Positions 22,602 to 27,108 of a stretch of 27,108 nucleotides of DNA are shown here, in pieces. The position numbers and the translations under genes were made by a program. Position 1 is the first letter of the stretch. The number at the start of each line of letters is the position of its first letter. The stretch comes from JBGSIZ01 sp041742255 (lineage in GTDB: Bacteria > Pseudomonadota > Alphaproteobacteria > Rhodobacterales > Rhodobacteraceae): positions 1 through 27,108 of the forward strand of contig JBGSIZ010000013.1 of the NCBI GenBank assembly GCA_041742255.1. The letters are read 5' to 3'. Under the pieces are notes generated by a model, which was given only the letters and a program-made list of their open reading frames with translations, was not told the origin of the DNA and searched no databases.

Positions 22602-23588
22602 ATGGGCCACCCCGCCAACACCGTTTCTCTGGTCGCCGATATCGGCGGGACAAACACGCGCGTGGCCCTTGCCCACGGGCGGCACCTGTTGCCGGCCACG
22701 ATCCAGCGCTACAAGAACGTCGATTTTCCAGGGCTGGAAAGCGTTCTGCGCCAATACATCCGCGACGAAGGCGACGTTGACGTGCGCGCGGCCTGCGTCG
22801 CGGTCGCGGGTCCGGTCCGGGATGGCAAGGCCACGATGACCAATCTGGATTGGGCGATCGACAAAGACACGTTGGCGCGGGCGACCGGGGCCGAAACCGT
22901 CGCCATTCTCAATGATCTTCAGGCGCAGGGACACGCCATCGGGCATCTGGCCGCTGAAAATCTGCGGCCCATCCTGACCGCGTCCGGGACGGAAGCCGGG
23001 CCAAACGCCGCCAAACTGGTGATTGGTGTCGGCACCGGGTTCAACGCGGCACCTGTGTTCGATACCGAAGCGGGCCGATTGGTGGCGCCGTCTGAATCCG
23101 GCCACGCAAATCTGCCCATCCGGACCGAAGCCGAATTGCGGTTGTGCAAATTCGTGTCTACCGCACACGGGTTTCCAGCGGTGGAAGACGTCTTGTCGGG
23201 GCGCGGTCTGGAACGGGTCTATGCGTTTCTGGGGGCCGAGGCCGCCGACCCGCGCGAGGCTTCGGCACAATCCATCATGGCCGCCTGCGCCGATGGGTCC
23301 GATGACCGGGCCGTGGCCGCCGCGCGCGTATTCACGCGCATCCTTGGCACTGTGGCCGGAAACCTTGCGTTGATCCAACTCCCGTTTGGCGGGGTGTTCC
23401 TTGTGGGCGGGGTCGCGCGGGCCTTTGCCCCTTATCTGCAAACCTACGGGTTTGGCGATGCGTTCCGGGACAAAGGCCGCTTTGCCGGGTTCATGGGGAA
23501 TTTCCCGGTCACGGTGGTCCAAGACGACTATGCCGCCCTCACCGGATCAGCCGCACATCTTATGGCGTTGAGCGGCGAGCCATCCTGA
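22602..23588 (+). CDS. glk: Glucokinase (Glk family)
   Basis: A 328-residue cytoplasmic ATP-dependent hexokinase of the bacterial Glk family (PF02685 type). The phosphate loop DIGGTNTRVAL (13-23) is near the N-terminus. AILNDLQAQGHAI (101-113) holds the catalytic Asp105. GVGTGFN and SESGHANLP are the adenosine and glucose-binding segments. It turns glucose released by AglA and the GH1 enzyme into glucose-6-phosphate, completing the pathway encoded here. The ATG is one base after the GH1 stop. It is the last gene of the aglR arm and convergent with cckA, 53 bases away; I see no clear terminator in that gap. Confidence 0.92.
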   Translation: MGHPANTVSLVADIGGTNTRVALAHGRHLLPATIQRYKNVDFPGLESVLRQYIRDEGDVDVRAACVAVAGPVRDGKATMTNLDWAIDKDTLARATGAETVAILNDLQAQGHAIGHLAAENLRPILTASGTEAGPNAAKLVIGVGTGFNAAPVFDTEAGRLVAPSESGHANLPIRTEAELRLCKFVSTAHGFPAVEDVLSGRGLERVYAFLGAEAADPREASAQSIMAACADGSDDRAVAAARVFTRILGTVAGNLALIQLPFGGVFLVGGVARAFAPYLQTYGFGDAFRDKGRFAGFMGNFPVTVVQDDYAALTGSAAHLMALSGEPS

Positions 23589-23641
23589 CGCCCGCCCACA
23601 TGGCGAAAGCGAGGGCACCCGGCATCGCCGCCGCGCCAAAT

Positions 23642-25984
23642 TTACTGCAACTGCTGATGCACCGTGTTCGTCAAATCATTGAGCGAAAACGGTTTTGGCA
23701 GAAAAACAGAATTCGGGATCGCGGACTGATGCTCACCGAATGCATCCTCGGCATAGCCTGACACGAACACCACTTTGGTATGGGGCCGCTCCCGCAGGGC
23801 CTCGCGCACCCATGTTGGGCCATCCATGCCGGGCATGATGACGTCGGTCACGAATATATTCACCTCAAGATCGGGATCTTCCAACAACGCAAGCGCCGCC
23901 TCGGCGCTATCCGCCTCGATCACTGTAAAACCGCGCAATCGCAGCGCGCGGGATGCAAAGGCCCGCACTGGCGCCTCATCCTCGACCAGCAACACTACCG
24001 CCCCATCCGCAGGCAGGTTGACGGGCGGCGGCGGCGGTGGTGCCACAGCAATCTGAACACCGGGCTGGGCCGGCATGTCATAAACCGGGAAATACAGGCT
24101 GAACACGGTGCCAATGCCTTCTTCGCTGTCGACAAAGATGAAACCGCCCGTTTGTTTGACAATGCCATAGGCGGTAGACAGGCCCAGACCGGTGCCCTCT
24201 CCCGTCCGTTTGGTGGTGAAAAACGGTTCGAAAATCTTGCCGATCTTGTCGGGGGGGATGCCATGCCCTTCGTCGACAACCCGCACCAGAACATAACGAC
24301 CGGGTGTGATCGTCGCGCGGTCGCGTTCCACGGCTTGGGCGAGGTCGATGTTTTCGGTCTCGATTTTGATATCTCCACCCGACGGCATCGCGTCGCGCGC
24401 ATTGACCACAAGGTTCATGATCACCTGTTCCAACTGTCGCTTGTCCGCCCGGATCGGGTCCAGGTCGGGATCGTGGTTCAACAACAGCTTGACCCGTTCG
24501 CCCACCAAACGGTTCAACAAATGGGTCAGATCCGACAACGTATCGCGCAGGTCAATCACCTCGGGCCGCAGGTTCTGTTTGCGGGAAAACGCCAGCAACT
24601 GGCTCACAAGGCTCGCGGCACGATTGGCGTTCTGGTTGATCTGCACCAGATCGCTATAGTCCTGATCGCCTTGATCGTGGCGCAGCAACAGCAGATCACA
24701 ATGACCGGAAATGGCGGTCAACAGATTGTTGAAATCGTGCGCCACGCCCCCGGCCAACTGCCCGATTGCCTGCATTTTCTGGCTTTGGACAAACTGCAGC
24801 TCCAGCGCCTTGAACTCGGTCACATCGTTCAGAACGGCAATTAAATGCGGATCATCCGGGGTCCCGGCAAGGTTCAGCGACACCTTGACGAAACAATCGA
24901 CACCATCATCCGCCACACGCAGAAATTCCGGCCCCCCGGCCCCGCGGCCCTGTGCAACGTCGTGCAGCCAATCGACAATCGGGCGGCCCAATCCTTCAAG
25001 CCGGTCGGACAATCGCGACCCCGGCAGCATGTCAGACCGCAACAGGGCGCGCGCCACGCGGTTGGCCACCAGAACCTCGCCCGTGGGTGCAACCTTGACC
25101 AAAGGCACCGGAAGATCTTCGATGGCGTCCCAATCCGCGGTGCGGTTTGCGGCCATGGTCTGCGCCGGTAACAAATAGATTTCCTGTCGCCCGCCCGCAC
25201 CGTTCAATACGGCGACCAAAGCATCGGATGTGCCGCGCGGCGTGCTGACCCGCTGCACGGCACCGGACACCACCGGCAATTCCGGAAACACCCGGTCAAT
25301 GGATTTGACCCGACCGCCCACCAGCCTGCGGAACGCATCGTTCATGAACAACACGGTGCCGGACGGCCCCACGGTCATCATCGGCAGGTTGACCGCTTCT
25401 GCCGGGCGGGACGGCTTGTCCGACACGTCCTCCAACCGCCACAAGAACAAACCATCCCCCGCGCGGTGAACCGACAGCCGCACATGCCCCCGGCGCGTCA
25501 CGATGTCCTCGCGGGCGACGCCAAGCGCCACCGCCTTAGACTGGATCCGGAACAAGACTGCGGCCGGATTGGCGAACAGGTCCGCAAAGGCCGCCGCCAG
25601 CGACTCGCCTTGGCCTGGGGGATCGCCCGGCATGTCGGCATGATCGGTGGCCGGATTGCGATAGCGCACCGTGCCATCTTCGTCCGCCAGCCACGCGCGC
25701 TGTCCGTCGTGTTCCAGAATTTTGGCAATCGCCCCGACCAGATCGGTATCCGTGCGCCGTCGCCAGACGATCCGCACGGCCAGCAACCCCGCCACGGCCA
25801 GAAACACCGCACCGCCAACCCGCAATCCGAACGCGACCAGATCGGCCAATCCCACGAACGACGCGGCCATCGTGACCGCGCCCAGAACGGCGCTCAGCCC
25901 GGCAACCCGCGCCAGCCGCCAGTGGTCGTTGCCTGTGGTGTTCGATTGCGCCAAATCTATCCCCTGTTCGGTCCAAACAGACAT
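23642..25984 (-). CDS. cckA: Cell-cycle hybrid histidine kinase CckA
   Basis: A 780-residue bifunctional kinase/phosphatase heading the CckA-ChpT-CtrA phosphorelay, which in Rhodobacterales controls motility, gene transfer agents and related traits. Two membrane helices (about 26-47 and 52-73) are followed by PAS-like modules (about 85-390), HisKA with His416 in GGVAHDFNNLLTAISGH, a HATPase with GEGTGLGLST, a PPPPPP linker, and a receiver with Asp714 (VTDVIMPGMDG). The HDFNNLL motif and the receiver at the end are diagnostic. I set the start at ATG 25984; the frame is open to TTG 26059, but a CtrA-type box lies in that stretch and the added residues are Lys/Arg-rich. The gene is 85 bases behind the rRNA methyltransferase gene. 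Confidence 0.92.
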   Translation of the reverse strand: MSVWTEQGIDLAQSNTTGNDHWRLARVAGLSAVLGAVTMAASFVGLADLVAFGLRVGGAVFLAVAGLLAVRIVWRRRTDTDLVGAIAKILEHDGQRAWLADEDGTVRYRNPATDHADMPGDPPGQGESLAAAFADLFANPAAVLFRIQSKAVALGVAREDIVTRRGHVRLSVHRAGDGLFLWRLEDVSDKPSRPAEAVNLPMMTVGPSGTVLFMNDAFRRLVGGRVKSIDRVFPELPVVSGAVQRVSTPRGTSDALVAVLNGAGGRQEIYLLPAQTMAANRTADWDAIEDLPVPLVKVAPTGEVLVANRVARALLRSDMLPGSRLSDRLEGLGRPIVDWLHDVAQGRGAGGPEFLRVADDGVDCFVKVSLNLAGTPDDPHLIAVLNDVTEFKALELQFVQSQKMQAIGQLAGGVAHDFNNLLTAISGHCDLLLLRHDQGDQDYSDLVQINQNANRAASLVSQLLAFSRKQNLRPEVIDLRDTLSDLTHLLNRLVGERVKLLLNHDPDLDPIRADKRQLEQVIMNLVVNARDAMPSGGDIKIETENIDLAQAVERDRATITPGRYVLVRVVDEGHGIPPDKIGKIFEPFFTTKRTGEGTGLGLSTAYGIVKQTGGFIFVDSEEGIGTVFSLYFPVYDMPAQPGVQIAVAPPPPPPVNLPADGAVVLLVEDEAPVRAFASRALRLRGFTVIEADSAEAALALLEDPDLEVNIFVTDVIMPGMDGPTWVREALRERPHTKVVFVSGYAEDAFGEHQSAIPNSVFLPKPFSLNDLTNTVHQQLQ

Positions 25985-25998
25985 CACACCAAAAGTCG

Positions 25999-26013
25999 TT
26001 AAGGACGTCTTAA
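25999..26013. promoter_or_regulatory. CtrA-type box upstream of cckA
   Basis: TTAA (25999-26002), seven bases, TTAA (26010-26013) matches the full CtrA consensus TTAA-N7-TTAA. It lies 14 bases upstream of the chosen cckA ATG. CtrA is the final target of CckA signalling, so this suggests feedback. One exact 8-base match in a GC-rich genome is unlikely but not impossible by chance. Confidence 0.6.
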
Positions 26014-26069
26014 GACGGCCCCGTTTGATGAACTTGTTCTGTTTTTTGATCGAACGCAACCATGGGTTG

Positions 26070-27108
26070 CTAAGATTGACGCGACAAAACCGAAAGGAAA
26101 AATCCGTCCTGCAGGGGCATAGGGAATACCCGTTGCGATGCCTCGATCCGCCATTCCGGCATCATCCGGGCCACGGCGGCATCGTTTTCACACGCGAACA
26201 CCGAACAAGTGGCATAGGCCAACCGCCCCCCTGGCGCCACCAGTTGGGCCGCCGCCTGCAACACCTCGGCCTGCAATCGGCACAAGGCCTCAAGACCATC
26301 CCGGGTCAGCCGCCATTTGGCGTCCGGGGCACGCCGCCACGTCCCACTGCCCGAACACGGGGCATCGCAAAACACAAGGTCGAACGGACCCGCCGACCGC
26401 ACTTGGGGCGTGGTCAGGACCCGGATATCGGCACTGGCCCGCGCGGCGCGCGCCGGAATATCCACCATCCGGCGCGGGTCCACATCATGAGCGTGAACGG
26501 TTCCCCCAGTGCGGGCCGCAATAGCCAAGGCCTTGCCACCACCGCCTGCACAATAGTCCAGAACGCGGGCACCGGTTGGCATGGGCAACTGCGCCACGGC
26601 CCATTGTGACGATGCATCCTGCACCTCGACCATGCCAGTGGCATAGGCCGTTGACGTCTGCGCCTTTCGGGCGTTGGCCGTCACAACCAGTGCGGTCTCA
26701 ACGTCCGGATGGGGTTCCGCCTCGATCGCGTCGCGGGCAAGACTGGCCATCGCGGCGGCTCGGTCCGCCTTGCGCGAATTGACACGCAGAATCACCGGGG
26801 CACGCAGTCGCAACTGCGCCAGAACGCGGTCTGCTTGCGCTCCGCAGGCGGCATCAAATTCGGGCAACAGCCAGTCGGGGCAATCGAGCGCAACACCGCG
26901 AGATACCGCCGACACCAAAGGATCATCGGCAGCGGTCACAGGGGGCGGCGCATGTCCGTCGCCAGTGAACCACACCGCCGGGTTTTCGTTCCCTGCCCGC
27001 AGTCCGCCCAGAACGATGCCCCGCCCGGTTTCGCCACCACCAAGGGCGGCGTGGCTGCGACGGCAGCGCAGTCCGTCGAACACGATATTGCGCACGGCGG
27101 CGCGGTCC
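26070..27108 (-). CDS. rsmB: RsmB/NOP-family rRNA cytosine-5 methyltransferase, 5'-truncated
   Basis: The frame runs off the right edge of the window, so the N-terminal part (NusB-like RNA-binding region) is incomplete; about 345 residues are visible. The protein is a SAM-dependent m5C methyltransferase like RsmB, which modifies C967 of 16S rRNA (E. coli numbering). Visible motifs: RVNSRKA, QDASSQWAV, SAM site LDYCAGGGGKALA, DAPCSGSGTWRR with one catalytic Cys, and YATCSVFACEN with the second. The order of these motifs and both cysteines are as in active enzymes. A GTG at 27095 lies in frame, but the residues upstream continue the conserved N-terminal domain (DRAAVRNIVFDGL), so it is unlikely to be the start. 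Confidence 0.85.
   Translation of the reverse strand, partial: DRAAVRNIVFDGLRCRRSHAALGGGETGRGIVLGGLRAGNENPAVWFTGDGHAPPPVTAADDPLVSAVSRGVALDCPDWLLPEFDAACGAQADRVLAQLRLRAPVILRVNSRKADRAAAMASLARDAIEAEPHPDVETALVVTANARKAQTSTAYATGMVEVQDASSQWAVAQLPMPTGARVLDYCAGGGGKALAIAARTGGTVHAHDVDPRRMVDIPARAARASADIRVLTTPQVRSAGPFDLVFCDAPCSGSGTWRRAPDAKWRLTRDGLEALCRLQAEVLQAAAQLVAPGGRLAYATCSVFACENDAAVARMMPEWRIEASQRVFPMPLQDGFFLSVLSRQS

Noticed and set aside
26056..26070. GCAACC-ATG-GGTTGC hairpin as terminator of the rRNA methyltransferase gene
   Set aside because: The six-pair stem overlaps the stop codon and no T-run follows on the minus strand, so termination there is not supported.

Overview
The window reads as a dense, high-GC chromosomal segment from an alphaproteobacterium, most likely a Rhodobacterales (roseobacter-type) member. 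The reasons are a CckA hybrid kinase gene with a full CtrA-type box in front of it, an aglR/aglEFGAK alpha-glucoside locus in the order described for rhizobia, and a 'virulence factor' / MetF-like / pterin-binding methyltransferase cluster that I associate with roseobacters. I see no insertion sequence, prophage, CRISPR array, tRNA or rRNA. No gene-free stretch exceeds 300 bases; the three longest gaps are about 250 bases each and are divergent promoter regions.

Layout. (1) 1-3205 (+): the 3' end of an ABC exporter gene whose ATPase domain has lost its key catalytic residues, followed closely by a membrane sensor kinase and, after a structured 117-base gap, an OmpR-type response regulator. 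(2) 3190-7963: a convergent ArsR-rhodanese regulator, divergent across a near-perfect 24-bp palindrome from a sterol-desaturase-family membrane oxygenase. A SulP anion transporter-UspA operon and a divergent msrA follow. (3) 7967-9859 (-): a ppx/gppA-rlmE operon. (4) 10113-12487 (+): a three-gene one-carbon/cobamide operon ending in a good intrinsic terminator, then a lone HpaI-type aldolase on the minus strand. (5) 13420-23588: the alpha-glucoside regulon. aglE-aglF-aglG-aglA-aglK run leftward and end in an intrinsic terminator; aglR-bgl (GH1)-glk run rightward. Each divergent promoter carries an AAAGCGCTTT operator. (6) 23642-27108 (-): cckA, preceded by a 5'-truncated RsmB-type rRNA m5C methyltransferase.

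How the parts work together. The sugar locus is a self-contained pathway: AglE captures the sugar, AglF/G/K import it, AglA (GH13) and the GH1 enzyme hydrolyse alpha- and beta-glucosides, and Glk phosphorylates the glucose released. AglR probably represses both arms. The one-carbon operon supplies methyl-tetrahydrofolate and transfers its methyl group to a corrinoid protein that is not encoded here, which would fit a methionine synthase split into separate polypeptides. CckA is the top kinase of the CckA-ChpT-CtrA phosphorelay, and the CtrA-type box 14 bp before its start suggests feedback. The ArsR-rhodanese/desaturase pair, close to SulP, UspA and MsrA, hints at sulfur or oxidative-stress handling. 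The least explained units are that pair and the degenerate ABC/two-component operon.
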